Assembly (NCBI GenBank): GCA_964577375.1
Contig: CAZNYW010000010.1
Span: forward strand, 1 to 64,000
Direction of reading: 5' to 3'
DNA length: 64,000 nt
Source of the DNA: DATKUC01 sp964577375
GTDB taxonomy: Bacteria; Spirochaetota; Spirochaetia; DSM-27196; DATKUC01
Below, piece after piece: positions 1-9,270 of this stretch; positions within the stretch are counted from its first letter, which is position 1; every line of letters begins with the position of its first letter. Below the pieces are notes generated by a model that saw only the letters and a program-made list of their open reading frames with translations, ran no database searches and was not told the origin of the DNA. A program made the translations under genes and the position numbers.

Positions 1-321
1 CAGCGTCTGGCAGCAACCGGTACCCGCGCTCAGACCGAAGTTGCGGTCGCGCGGCTCGAAACGGCGCTGCAGCTGAACCCGGACAACACCAACGCCCAGG
101 TGCTCCTCGACAGATACCGAATCGCCCTCGGGAGCCCTGCAACCTATACTCTTCCAAGCGCGACCATGCAGGAGTTTGCCCAGGCGCAGAACCTGTTTAT
201 TGCGGGCCGGCTCGCGGATGCCCTTGCTATCGTCGATCGTATCTGGCAGAATCCGACAAACCGCGGTTATGCCCCGCTGGTTGACCTGCGAAAGAATATC
301 CTGTCAAGGCTGGGGCAGTGA
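1..321 (+). CDS. TPR-like protein, C-terminal fragment
   Basis: The reading frame is open from the first base of the window, so only the last 106 residues are present. Around residues 15-40 there is a helical repeat with the TPR-like end LQLNPDN, followed by a second amphipathic helix pair (FAQAQNLFIAGRLADALAIV), so a tetratricopeptide-repeat protein is the likely family. TPR proteins act as scaffolds for protein complexes. The TGA stop overlaps the GTG start of the large phosphatase gene (GTGA), so the two are translationally coupled and probably work together. The specific function cannot be read from this fragment. Confidence 0.7.
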   Translation, partial: QRLAATGTRAQTEVAVARLETALQLNPDNTNAQVLLDRYRIALGSPATYTLPSATMQEFAQAQNLFIAGRLADALAIVDRIWQNPTNRGYAPLVDLRKNILSRLGQ

Positions 322-3300
322 GTAGAGTGCGCTTCCATCAAAAATTCCGGACGCCTGTCTTGCGCTGGGGAGCAGTGGCACTGCTGCTTGCCGGCATCGT
401 GTTTCCGGTATTCGCCGCGCAGGATTATTACTGGTCCCAGGCGCAGACACTCGTCTCGCAGAATGTGCGATTCCCCCAGGCTCACGCCATCGACGGACAC
501 ATGGTCGTGCTCTATCAGGAGGTTGTTCAACAGACCGATTCAACCGGCCAGATCTATATCGACCTCCTCGCCTCGAGCGCGTCGGGCTGGTCGAAGCCGA
601 AGCGGATCGCGGGGCCATTCAGCTTCGACGGATCGGTGCCGCTCATCTACTGGTCGCTGGTCGACACGCAGGGACGGATATTCGTCGCGATTTCGGGCAC
701 CGGAGCAACAGTCCAGGTAATCCGCTCTGAAGACGGCGGGCAAACCTTCACCGACAGCGGCTCCATCACCTTCACTTCGGCGACAGTTTCTCCCAGGATC
801 TTCGCGCGGCAGAACGGCGGATATATTCTTTTCGCCAACCGCAACATTCAGGGTACGCTCAGTATTCTCTACTCCGTGTCCCAGGACGGTCGAACCTGGC
901 CGGATTTCAAAGTCCTGGAAAACGACCCGGGACTGAACCTGAACTTCAATCCGGAGTTTGTTTCGTACAACGGCCGCGAGTACACGGTCTTTCAGAGTGC
1001 AAATCCGACGGTCGGAAGCAACTATCAGATATATGTGAAATACAGCGACGACGGAGGGCTCACCTGGAGCCAAGCCAGCCGGATCACCAATTTCCTCGAT
1101 CCCGGAGACGACCCGTCGACCTACAACGTCCAATCCTACGACAATCAGCGCCCCTATATCGCAGTGACCTCCGACGGGCTTGCCGTTGCCTGGGAACGGC
1201 GAAAGGGGAGAGCATCCAAACAGATCGAGTACGCACTGCTCAACCGCGACGGCAGCATATCGGGTGAGGCAATCCCGGTTACCCGGGGAGCGCAGACCGC
1301 AAATTACCCGATTATAGTCTCGGACGGCAGTCAGACAAGTATTCTGTGGTTCGACAACCGGTATGGCAACGATCGCATCATGATCGCGACAAAGGAGGGG
1401 GTCTTCTTCCGCGAGCGCGAGGTCAGCTCGATGACAGGCACATCCACCTTTCCCGCGCCGGTCCTTCAAAACGGACGTATGAATCTCTTCTGGCAGAACC
1501 GGCGCAGCGACACCGATATCCGGTTGATCTATCTGCCGCCCGATACCAGCGTCAGCGCAGCTCAACCGCTTCCGGTGAACTTTGTCGCCGGCAAGAGGTC
1601 GGCAAGCAGCGAAGTGCGCGTCAGGTGGGTGACCCCGGACGACACCTCGGGTATTGCCGGCTACAGCTACAGCTGGTCGCAGAATCCGGACGCTGCAGTG
1701 CCCGAAACGGTGGACGTGCAGCCGGACACCAACAGCATCGATCTCTCGGCAACTGCCGACGGAGCATGGTATTTCCGCCTCCGCACTACCGATTTCGCCG
1801 GGAACTGGTCGAGCATATCGACGCTGCGATTTTATCGGGACACGACGCCACCGGGAGCGGTGGCCTTCGTGCCGCCCGCCCTCGACGAAGCGGGTTATCT
1901 TGTGTCGAATACCTTTACCATAAGGTGGCAGCCTCCGCCGGCCGATGACATCGCAGGTTACAGCTATTCGCTCGATTTCCTCGGCGGGCCCCAGTCGAAG
2001 CCCGTGCTTGCCGATTACAGCATCACCACACCGCCGCCGAAGATCCAGACCGACAGACCACAGCTGTCCGAAACCAACTACGACAACGGCCTGTGGGCAC
2101 TTTCGGTGGCTGCAATAGACTCGGTTGGCAATGTGGGTAAAACGTCAACTATTCTTCTGCGCCTGAACAAATACGTGCCGGTGACATACGTCAGCTTCGT
2201 CGACACCAAGAAGGACTCGCTCGGGAGAATCACGCTCGACATCATCGGCCGCGGGTTTACCACCAACGGCGACATCCAGGAGATCATCCTCGATCGTGAC
2301 GGTAAGGCGCCCTGGGACTACACCTATTTTCTGCGAAACGGCAGCTTCACGATCGACAGTGACCGCAACATTACGGGACCGGTGATCGACCTGATCAACA
2401 AGGGCACCTATCGCGTCGGGCTCGTTCACTCCGAGCGGGGGCTCTATATGACGCAACCCCTGTTGACCTTCGAGAGCTCCGGCACCATCAAGTTCGGCGA
2501 TTTTACCGTACACTATGCTCCGCACTACACGTTCGCTCCCCCGAAGTTCTTCTCCGTTCCGGTAAGCGAACTGCTTCTGTGGACGCTTCTGATCTTTCTT
2601 GCCGTTGTTATTCTGTTTTCCTCGACGCGACTCGTCGCGCTCGTGCGCGAGGGCCAGATGCTCCGCAGCGAGGTCCACTCGCTCCTGACCGGCAAGAGAC
2701 CGCCAGGTATATCCGATGCGGGAAGGATTGAAAGAATGAAGAAAAAAGGAATCGGCATACGAGTGAAATTCTCGTTCTTTGTGGTTATGCTCGTCATCGC
2801 GGTCGTCCTCATGGTGGCGGTGATTCTCGGCCGGTTCATGCTCGACACGCAGCGCCGGACCCTCGCCGACGGACTTCGAAACCGCGTGGAGGTCCTGCTG
2901 CAGAGCATCGCGACCGGTGCGGCACAATACCTTCCAAACGCCGAGCAGAACGTTCTCACTCTGAGCGCCCTGACCGAGCAGATGTCTGCGGTACAGGAGG
3001 CGCGATTCGTCACCATAACCGGACCCGGCGCAACCGGAGCCGCCGCAAACAGCTTCGACTATATCTGGGCAACCAACGACCCCCGAATCACCGATCCCAA
3101 ATCCGTTCAGGATATGGGCAAGCTGAAGCTCATTCCGGAGCAGTTTCAACGCGGCCAGACCCGCATAGAGGATCAGATAAGTCCGTTGCTTCCTGACCTT
3201 GAGCAGAAGATAAACACGCAGGCGCGGCAATCGCTCGGCAACATACCTCAGCAGCTCTCGGACCTTTCGCAGCGAATTCTGCAGCTCGTCCGCCAGACCG

Positions 3301-4931
3301 GAGCACAGGCTGAGGCCGAACGCCAGAGTGTCGACAATACCCGGCGGGAGCTCGAAAGACGTGCCAACCAGCAGCTCAATCAGATCGGCAACGTGATCGG
3401 CAGCGTACCCGATTTCAACCCCAACAATTTGAACCGTTCGCAGACGCTTTTTGAGTTCTACAAACCAATTGTCTACCTCCAGCCGAACAGCGATGTCTAC
3501 TACCACGGCCTGGTTCGCATCGAGGTGTCCACCGACCGGATTCTCACGCAGATCGCTGCGGCAACGAACAACCTGATCCGAAACACCGTCATCATCGCGA
3601 TGATCGCCGTCGGCATAGGAATACTGGGAGCGCTGCTGCTCGCGACCATCATCGTCATACCGATCCGGCGCCTGGTGAGCGGGATCGAGGTGATCCGCGA
3701 TACGGAAGACAAGAGCGAGCTTGCCAGTCACGTGATAGACACCCAGACAAGAGACGAGCTTTTCATTCTCGCCGAGGTCATCAATCAGATGACGCAGGGC
3801 CTCGTGAAAGCATCCGAGGCGGCGAAGATGCTGACCGTCGGCAAAGAGGTCCAGAAGATGTTCATCCCGCTCGATCGCGCCGCGGATGGGTCCAAAGGAA
3901 CCACGGGCAGGACGGACACGCCGGGCGCCGAGTTCTTCGGCTACTACGAGGGTGCGAAGGGCGTATCGGGCGACTATTTCGACTACGAGAAGATCGATGA
4001 CGAGCACTACGCGATAATAAAGTGCGACGTTGCAGGCAAGGGAGTACCGGCGGCGCTGATCATGGTCGAGGTGGCCACCATCTTCCTCAACCACTTTCGC
4101 AACTGGTCTGCGAAGAATGTCAACAGCACGCTTCCGGAGCTCGTTGGAACCATCAACGACCTGCTCGAGGAACGCGGCTTCAAAGGACGGTTCGCCGCGC
4201 TGACCGTCGCGATCATGAACACGAACACGGGCATCTGCCGGGTCTGCCACGCCGGTGACAACATCATGCACGTGTTTTCGGCGGCCGAAGGCAAGATGAA
4301 CGTGACGACCATGCCCGAAAAGCCGGCTGCAGGAGTGTTTCCCACAATGATGGTGCCCGGTGGCTTCGTCCAGGTGCCTCTGAAACTCACGACCGGCGAT
4401 ATCCTTCTGATGTTCACCGACGGTCTGGAGGAGGCGAAGCGAATCGTCAGAAACAGCAGCTTCGAACCGGTAGTCGTGAGCCAGGAGCAGGTCGACCGGA
4501 ACGACTACGACGCAACCATGCTCGGCCAGCCGGCGAACGAGGAGCTCGGTCCGGAGCGGATAGATGCGATCGCAGATGCGATTCAGCGCCGCGACAGCTT
4601 CCGCTTGACCAAGAAACTGAATCCACTTGGTGACGAAGACCTCGACTTCGATTTTTCTTCAATCGAGCCGACCGTCGAGAACACCGTGATGGGGCTCATC
4701 TCGGTGGAGAAGATCTTCCGGATCTACCCCGATCCACGTGCGACGGGCGACGACAGGATCGTTGTCGACAAGAGAGTAGACAAGTTCCTGAAGAGCTGCT
4801 TCAAGCAGTATGAGCGCTATTTCCACTCTCGGGTGGAAAGCGTCGAGAACGGTGAATACATTACTTTCTCGGGCCTTCGGGAAGACGAGCAGTACGACGA
4901 CCTTACCATCGTCGGTATTCGAAAGAAGTAA
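318..4931 (+). CDS. Envelope-spanning sensor protein with SpoIIE-type PP2C phosphatase domain
   Basis: This is a 1537-residue multidomain protein. It begins with a signal anchor (about residues 15-35), then a beta-propeller region with sialidase-type Asp-box motifs (SEDGGQTF near 136, SQDGRTW near 188, SDDGGLTW near 242). Fibronectin-III-like domains follow at about 400-620. Transmembrane segments lie near 752-768 and 818-841, a coiled extracytoplasmic region fills 845-1085, and a third transmembrane helix near 1088-1112 leads into a HAMP domain (about 1112-1165). The last 350 residues are a PP2C/SpoIIE serine phosphatase with the metal-binding motifs intact: SGDYFD, DVAGKG, FTDGLEEA and a final DDLTIVG. 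Such proteins usually dephosphorylate anti-anti-sigma factors. The periplasmic ligand is unknown. It starts at GTG overlapping the preceding stop. Confidence 0.9.
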   Translation: MSRVRFHQKFRTPVLRWGAVALLLAGIVFPVFAAQDYYWSQAQTLVSQNVRFPQAHAIDGHMVVLYQEVVQQTDSTGQIYIDLLASSASGWSKPKRIAGPFSFDGSVPLIYWSLVDTQGRIFVAISGTGATVQVIRSEDGGQTFTDSGSITFTSATVSPRIFARQNGGYILFANRNIQGTLSILYSVSQDGRTWPDFKVLENDPGLNLNFNPEFVSYNGREYTVFQSANPTVGSNYQIYVKYSDDGGLTWSQASRITNFLDPGDDPSTYNVQSYDNQRPYIAVTSDGLAVAWERRKGRASKQIEYALLNRDGSISGEAIPVTRGAQTANYPIIVSDGSQTSILWFDNRYGNDRIMIATKEGVFFREREVSSMTGTSTFPAPVLQNGRMNLFWQNRRSDTDIRLIYLPPDTSVSAAQPLPVNFVAGKRSASSEVRVRWVTPDDTSGIAGYSYSWSQNPDAAVPETVDVQPDTNSIDLSATADGAWYFRLRTTDFAGNWSSISTLRFYRDTTPPGAVAFVPPALDEAGYLVSNTFTIRWQPPPADDIAGYSYSLDFLGGPQSKPVLADYSITTPPPKIQTDRPQLSETNYDNGLWALSVAAIDSVGNVGKTSTILLRLNKYVPVTYVSFVDTKKDSLGRITLDIIGRGFTTNGDIQEIILDRDGKAPWDYTYFLRNGSFTIDSDRNITGPVIDLINKGTYRVGLVHSERGLYMTQPLLTFESSGTIKFGDFTVHYAPHYTFAPPKFFSVPVSELLLWTLLIFLAVVILFSSTRLVALVREGQMLRSEVHSLLTGKRPPGISDAGRIERMKKKGIGIRVKFSFFVVMLVIAVVLMVAVILGRFMLDTQRRTLADGLRNRVEVLLQSIATGAAQYLPNAEQNVLTLSALTEQMSAVQEARFVTITGPGATGAAANSFDYIWATNDPRITDPKSVQDMGKLKLIPEQFQRGQTRIEDQISPLLPDLEQKINTQARQSLGNIPQQLSDLSQRILQLVRQTGAQAEAERQSVDNTRRELERRANQQLNQIGNVIGSVPDFNPNNLNRSQTLFEFYKPIVYLQPNSDVYYHGLVRIEVSTDRILTQIAAATNNLIRNTVIIAMIAVGIGILGALLLATIIVIPIRRLVSGIEVIRDTEDKSELASHVIDTQTRDELFILAEVINQMTQGLVKASEAAKMLTVGKEVQKMFIPLDRAADGSKGTTGRTDTPGAEFFGYYEGAKGVSGDYFDYEKIDDEHYAIIKCDVAGKGVPAALIMVEVATIFLNHFRNWSAKNVNSTLPELVGTINDLLEERGFKGRFAALTVAIMNTNTGICRVCHAGDNIMHVFSAAEGKMNVTTMPEKPAAGVFPTMMVPGGFVQVPLKLTTGDILLMFTDGLEEAKRIVRNSSFEPVVVSQEQVDRNDYDATMLGQPANEELGPERIDAIADAIQRRDSFRLTKKLNPLGDEDLDFDFSSIEPTVENTVMGLISVEKIFRIYPDPRATGDDRIVVDKRVDKFLKSCFKQYERYFHSRVESVENGEYITFSGLREDEQYDDLTIVGIRKK

Positions 4932-4963
4932 CGCGCACTTTGCGGGGTGCCGATAGGAAGAAT

Positions 4964-5935
4964 ATGATGAGAAGAGTTCTGTCTATATCGCTCTGGGCGG
5001 CGGCCTGCGGCCTGACTCCGTTGTCGCTTTTCGCCGTGACAATCCAGAACAGCTCCGACGGCGTCTTCTACTACGTCGTGCATCAGGCATCCGCGCAGGA
5101 TCTTCAGGCCCTCAAGGCGACGCCGCAGGCGATGGCGCAGTTCATTCTTTCCCATCAGAAGGAGCTCGCCTACATTCCGCCGGGCGGCGTCGGTTCGGGA
5201 ATCGACGTGGGAAGCGGCCCTGCGGCCGTTCTCGGCTTCTTTGTCCACCCCGGCGACCTGACCTATCCGGTCACTGCGGTCTTCGTCAGCCCTGCCGATA
5301 CCGGCCGCGCCTTCACGGTTGGTGAAACCGCAACAGCAGAAAGCAGTGGGGCCTCGATTCGCGCGCTCGACGTGACGCTCGGCAGCGAACCGATTCTCAT
5401 CGACAACCGGTATCTCGACTGGCTCAGAGTTCCCAACATGGCGACCTATCCCGACTACTTTGTTCCGCGACGATTCGTGCGGGAGCAGAACGGGAAACGG
5501 TCCGAGGAACCCATCTCCCGCTCGCTCTACTGGAAAAAGGGTGGCACTCAGATCCAGTACTTCAAAGCGGTGCGTTCGGACAAGTACCTCTACCTGCTGT
5601 TCTCCTCCGCAAACCAGCTCTCACCGGGCCTGTCATATCTGCTCTACCTCTACCGCGACCGTTCTGGCGCCGCGGGACGGTACACTGTGGAGATCCCGGT
5701 GGAAAAGAGAGCGGGCGTGGTCGCCCTCTGGGAGAACGGATCCAGCAGTCCGACGGTCATCGGCGACTTCGTGCACAGCACCTTCTTCACGGAGGCCCGA
5801 ATCAGACTCGACAAACTTCCCGCAGACCTCGAGACAAGCGGCTGGTCAATCGACCTCGCGACATCGATGCAGGACGCCGGCATCTTCGAGGAGTTCTACT
5901 TCAGCACGCTCTTTGTACGGGACATACCGAAATAG
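4964..5935 (+). CDS. Exported protein of unknown function
   Basis: About 324 residues with an N-terminal signal peptide (hydrophobic stretch ISLWAAACGLTPLSLFA, cleavage likely near residue 23). The mature part is a mixed alpha/beta sequence without recognisable motifs, so I assign no function. Two adjacent ATG codons (4964 and 4967) compete. An AGGAAG sequence ends 3 and 6 bp upstream respectively, which slightly favours 4967. It lies 32 bp after the PP2C phosphatase gene and is followed 3 bp later by a zinc-ribbon gene, so all three are probably co-transcribed. It may be a periplasmic partner of the phosphatase sensor domain, but that is inference from position only. Confidence 0.75.
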   Translation: MMRRVLSISLWAAACGLTPLSLFAVTIQNSSDGVFYYVVHQASAQDLQALKATPQAMAQFILSHQKELAYIPPGGVGSGIDVGSGPAAVLGFFVHPGDLTYPVTAVFVSPADTGRAFTVGETATAESSGASIRALDVTLGSEPILIDNRYLDWLRVPNMATYPDYFVPRRFVREQNGKRSEEPISRSLYWKKGGTQIQYFKAVRSDKYLYLLFSSANQLSPGLSYLLYLYRDRSGAAGRYTVEIPVEKRAGVVALWENGSSSPTVIGDFVHSTFFTEARIRLDKLPADLETSGWSIDLATSMQDAGIFEEFYFSTLFVRDIPK

Positions 5936-5938
5936 GAC

Positions 5939-6304
5939 GTGAAGCAGGCTCGATTTTTCTGTGAGAATTGCCGCAAAGAGGTGCGTTGGGACGCGAAGGT
6001 CTGTCCTCACTGCGGCAGGTTCTTCTCCTCGGTTCGTTGTCCCTCCTGCGGATTTGTCGGTGAGAGCCGCCTCTTTGTGTGGGGTTGTCCGAACTGCGGC
6101 TATGCGGGGGGTGAAACCCTGCTTTCGGCGGCTGATATCCCTTCAGGCGAAGGGGTCGAGACCTATCCGCTGGAGACATTCGGCCGCGAGCCGGGCAGGC
6201 GAAAACGTGGCCGCCACGTCCCCTCGTGGGTCTATCCACTTGCAATCGGTGTGCTGCTCGCCGTCTTTGCCCTGCTTGTCGTAGTCTACCTCACGATATC
6301 CTGA
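5939..6304 (+). CDS. Zinc-ribbon membrane protein
   Basis: A 121-residue protein. The first 60 residues hold three CxxC knuckle pairs (CENC, CPHC, CPSC) and a fourth (CPNC), arranged as two zinc ribbons. Residues 95-120 form one hydrophobic helix (YPLAIGVLLAVFALLVVVYLTIS) that would anchor the C terminus in the cytoplasmic membrane with the zinc ribbons in the cytoplasm. The start is GTG, 3 bp after the previous stop. Zinc ribbons of this sort commonly bind protein or nucleic acid, but no specific role is visible. It ends 8 bp before the convergent PEGA lipoprotein gene, with no obvious terminator between them. Confidence 0.8.
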   Translation: MKQARFFCENCRKEVRWDAKVCPHCGRFFSSVRCPSCGFVGESRLFVWGCPNCGYAGGETLLSAADIPSGEGVETYPLETFGREPGRRKRGRHVPSWVYPLAIGVLLAVFALLVVVYLTIS

Positions 6305-6312
6305 GGCACCGG

Positions 6313-8082
6313 TCAGTAGAGGAACCCGAGCCCAGCGCCCGCCATTATGTAGTAGTCCGTCGGGCTCGTGATCTCGGCCGCGCCTGTAATTCCGACCACC
6401 ACCGTAGTTCCCGGTATCATCACGTGGAACTCCGCAGCAGTCTCGAGCGGCAGCTGGTAGACTTCGGATGTGGGCACCTGCGTTCCTTTCGGCGCGGAGA
6501 TTGGCCGCGACCTCACCGCGGTAGAAAGTCCGGCGAGAATCGTTCCGGTATCCACGTACAGCGCGGCTCTTCCGTATCCCCAGATGTACAGATCTGGGGT
6601 CCATGGCGCGGAGACCGGGTAGGGGGGATAGGTGTTGCCGACGATCTCGGGAGTGACGGCAATGCCGACAGGACCGAAGCGGACGCCGAGCGGGAGGCTC
6701 ACACCGAAACCATCGAAGTTTGTAAGAGTGTCGGTGGCCGCCTGAGACAGAAAGGTGCCCTTGGCGGCAATCATTGCACCCGCCTCACCGCCGGGAAAGG
6801 GCAGGCTCAGGAACCGCCAGCGCAGGCCGAGGCTGACCGAGCCGTCATTGAGATCGGGATCGCTGTTGAGAACTCCCTGGGCGGAGACAACCGCTTCCAG
6901 ATTGTAGGGCAGCCCGTAGCGTATGCCGGCCATAACCGGAAAGCGGCCGACAATGGCGCCGCTGTTGTCGGTGCCGACGTGCCCGAGAAACTCGGTGGCA
7001 ATCTGCAGGCTCCCGTCGGGGAGGGTATCCGGGATTGGTGCGTACGCGAGCCCCGGGTTTCCGCTGAGCATATCGCGGAAACGTATCGCGAGCGTCGAAT
7101 TGACGTGGATGACGGCGGTGTCCTGCTGCAGCGCGCCGCCCTCGGCGGACTGGACCTCGACGAGCGCGACATAGGTCCCGTCGGGCACCACTGCGCCGTT
7201 TGTGTCGGTGCCGTTCCAGCTGACCTGCTGATCCCAGGTGTTGAAGTTGTTCACCTGGAAGGTCTTGATCGTGCCCGAAGCACCTGTGCCGCCTGCTCCC
7301 TGAATCGATACGGTACCGCTTCCGTAGGAAGTAACCCTGAAGTGAATCACCGCCGTGCCGAGCGGGCCGGGATTGTTTGGGTTGAAATGGGCGCGGGACA
7401 CCGATACGCTTTCGAGCTTGAACTGTGCCTTCCGGAGCGTTGCGTTGAGATAGGTTGTCCGTTCAGGAAGAATCTGGACCGTCTGGCGGAAATCGGTGTA
7501 GCCGAAGCGGCGGACCGTCACCTGGTGAACGCCTGCGCTGACGCGGTTGACGCCGCCGTACATCTTTTCGCCGTCCACGAGAACTTCCGCATCCGGTGGG
7601 CTCATCTGAACCGAAAGTACGCCCATGAGCGGAGCCATCGTGATTTCCAGCTTGAAATCCGTGTCGGAACCGACGGTGAAGTGCCGGTAGAAGGTGTAGA
7701 AGCCGCGCTTCGAAATTCGGACGCTGTAGGCGCCTTCCGAGGGATTGTCGATCGTCAGGGGAGTGTAGCCCTGGAACCGGCCGTTGAGGTAGACCTCGGC
7801 GCCGCTCGGCGCGGTATCGATCTCGATCCGTGCAGACGTATGCGTCTGAATGGTGGTATCGACCTTCTCACCGTTGTCGCCGGTCGAGCTCGAGCTGCTC
7901 ACCTCCTCCCTGTTTCCGCGCATGCTCGAAGTGGAGGACTGGTCCCCGCCGGAGTTCTGTTTCTTTTCCGCCGAAACTATCGAGGAAAAGGTCGAACCGC
8001 TTTCGCTCGCGCACCCGCTAATCAGAAGTGCCGCCGCGAGGAGTAAGAACCCGGCAGCGGCACGAAACCGTTTCCTGTCCAT
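6313..8082 (-). CDS. PEGA-domain lipoprotein with FlgD-like Ig domain
   Basis: A 589-residue protein starting at the ATG whose codon ends at 8082. The first 24 residues form a lipoprotein signal with lipobox LISGC (Cys24). A Ser/Gly-rich linker (25-80) leads into two PEGA repeats (about 85-150 and 155-215, with the typical SGAEVYLNG and DAEVLVDG cores). A segment near 225-320 resembles the FlgD/immunoglobulin-like motif WDQQVSWNGTDTNGAVVPDG. The C-terminal 250 residues are Gly- and aromatic-rich alternating strands resembling an outer-membrane barrel. PEGA domains are common in bacterial surface proteins. The longer upstream frame starting at 8157 is rejected because a -10 box sits exactly 6 bp before this ATG. 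Function is unknown; an outer-membrane location is likely. Confidence 0.82.
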   Translation of the reverse strand: MDRKRFRAAAGFLLLAAALLISGCASESGSTFSSIVSAEKKQNSGGDQSSTSSMRGNREEVSSSSSTGDNGEKVDTTIQTHTSARIEIDTAPSGAEVYLNGRFQGYTPLTIDNPSEGAYSVRISKRGFYTFYRHFTVGSDTDFKLEITMAPLMGVLSVQMSPPDAEVLVDGEKMYGGVNRVSAGVHQVTVRRFGYTDFRQTVQILPERTTYLNATLRKAQFKLESVSVSRAHFNPNNPGPLGTAVIHFRVTSYGSGTVSIQGAGGTGASGTIKTFQVNNFNTWDQQVSWNGTDTNGAVVPDGTYVALVEVQSAEGGALQQDTAVIHVNSTLAIRFRDMLSGNPGLAYAPIPDTLPDGSLQIATEFLGHVGTDNSGAIVGRFPVMAGIRYGLPYNLEAVVSAQGVLNSDPDLNDGSVSLGLRWRFLSLPFPGGEAGAMIAAKGTFLSQAATDTLTNFDGFGVSLPLGVRFGPVGIAVTPEIVGNTYPPYPVSAPWTPDLYIWGYGRAALYVDTGTILAGLSTAVRSRPISAPKGTQVPTSEVYQLPLETAAEFHVMIPGTTVVVGITGAAEITSPTDYYIMAGAGLGFLY

Positions 8083-8088
8083 GCCAAT

Positions 8089-8115
8089 ATCATACACGCA
8101 AACCCCGGTATTCAA
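8089..8115 (-). promoter_or_regulatory. Candidate leaderless promoter of the PEGA lipoprotein
   Basis: Read on the minus strand, TATGAT (8089-8094) stands exactly 6 bp before the ATG. TTGAAT (8110-8115) lies 15 bp upstream, which is shorter than ideal. Transcription would begin at or beside the A of the start codon, and no Shine-Dalgarno sequence is present. Confidence 0.4.
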
Positions 8116-8186
8116 CAGCAAAATCGAGCACGCGGCCACGTTGCGCCCACGCTTCAATCTGCCGATACTGATATCAGGTACGAAGT

Positions 8187-8804
8187 ATGCAGAACAGGCA
8201 CATCGTCATTACGGGATTGATAGTCATCGCGGCCATCTGCCCCGCTTTTGCGCAGCAGACCGGGAGCGGTGGAACGCCCGCACCCGCATCGGTCGCCTCG
8301 AGTCCGGCATCCGGAGCGCAGACGGGCGGCGGACAGCCGCTTGCGCTTCCGCGTGGGTTCGAAGATCTTCTCCTGGGTCTGCCGCTCTCTGAGGTGGAGA
8401 AGCGGCTTCAGGCGAGTCCCTATTTTAGCTACCGGGGTCAACCGGACGTAAGCCTCGCACCCGCAGACAAACAGCCGATCATCGAATCCGCCGGCGTACG
8501 CTTTGTCTCCTCAGGCATCTTCCAGTTTCATAACGACAGGCTATACACGATTACCATTGCGCTCAACAGGTCGCTGCTCGACTTCTATTCGATGTTCACG
8601 AGTCTGTCGCGGAAGTACGGGGATCCGGCATCGCTCTCGCCGTCGGAGGTGGTGTGGCAGAACGACCAGGTGCGTCTCTCTCTGGAAAAGCCGCTGACTA
8701 TCAAGTATATTGACCGCGTGGTTTTCGATCAGATTCTTCAGGCCGGACAGGCGCAGAAATCGCTGCAGGAACTGTCTCGAGAGGAGTTCATCCATCTTTT
8801 CTAG
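8187..8804 (+). CDS. Exported protein of unknown function
   Basis: A 205-residue protein with a clean signal peptide (cleavage likely after AFA, residue 22). A 30-residue linker rich in Gly, Ser, Thr, Ala and Pro follows, then a folded domain from about residue 58 to the end. That domain contains the phrase GFEDLLLGLPLSEVEKRLQ and a strand/helix pattern ending in LQELSREEFIHLF. I do not recognise the family. The pattern suggests a small periplasmic alpha/beta fold. It is divergent from the PEGA lipoprotein gene, and the next gene, a DUF192 lipoprotein, starts 22 bp after its stop, so the two are probably an operon. Confidence 0.78.
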   Translation: MQNRHIVITGLIVIAAICPAFAQQTGSGGTPAPASVASSPASGAQTGGGQPLALPRGFEDLLLGLPLSEVEKRLQASPYFSYRGQPDVSLAPADKQPIIESAGVRFVSSGIFQFHNDRLYTITIALNRSLLDFYSMFTSLSRKYGDPASLSPSEVVWQNDQVRLSLEKPLTIKYIDRVVFDQILQAGQAQKSLQELSREEFIHLF

Positions 8805-8826
8805 GTGTCTGCTGCGGCGGGGATCG

Positions 8827-9267
8827 GTGCTTCGCGCAATTGGTATCTCTCTCCTGCTCGGGGCCCTTTCGGCGAGCTGTGCCGCCTCGCTCCCGACCAC
8901 AACGCTTTCGGTGGGCGGGGTGAAGCTTCTTGTCGAAATTGCGCACACACCCGCGCAGCGCGAGAAGGGGCTGATGTTCCGCAAGAGCATGGCCGAAGAC
9001 CACGGAATGCTGTTTGTCTTTCCACGTGACGAACAGCTCTCCTTCTGGATGAAGAATACGCCTATACCGCTTTCAATCGCCTTCATCGGCAGCGACGGCA
9101 CGATAAAACAGATCGCCGACATGCAGCCGGAATCGCTTGCGACCATTCCGTCCGATTTTTCCGTGCGCTACGCGCTCGAGGTCAACCAGGGCTTCTTCGC
9201 GCGCCACCGGATTCACGCCGGCGACCTGGTCACGCTTCCCGACGGGATCCCTCGAGCAACCGAATAG
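8827..9267 (+). CDS. DUF192 family lipoprotein
   Basis: Starting at the GTG at 8827 gives a 146-residue protein with a short hydrophobic leader and a lipobox-like end (GALSASC, Cys18), so it is probably an envelope lipoprotein. The rest matches DUF192: REKGLMFRK, DHGMLFVFP, FWMKNTPIPLSIAFI and ALEVNQGF are the usual conserved blocks, covering almost the whole mature chain. The biochemical role of DUF192 is unknown. The same frame extends upstream to 8710, overlapping the previous gene, but that extension has no signal-like or family sequence. It converges with xseB, with only 3 bp between the stops. Confidence 0.85.
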   Translation: MLRAIGISLLLGALSASCAASLPTTTLSVGGVKLLVEIAHTPAQREKGLMFRKSMAEDHGMLFVFPRDEQLSFWMKNTPIPLSIAFIGSDGTIKQIADMQPESLATIPSDFSVRYALEVNQGFFARHRIHAGDLVTLPDGIPRATE

Positions 9268-9270
9268 GAG

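Noticed and set aside
2145..4271. A 708-codon open frame on the minus strand within the PP2C phosphatase gene
   Set aside because: It is antisense to a gene with clear domains, has no family motif, and such long antisense frames recur throughout this high-GC sequence.
6226..8046. A 606-codon plus-strand frame opposite the PEGA lipoprotein
   Set aside because: The minus-strand gene has a lipobox and two PEGA repeats; the plus frame has no signal or domain.
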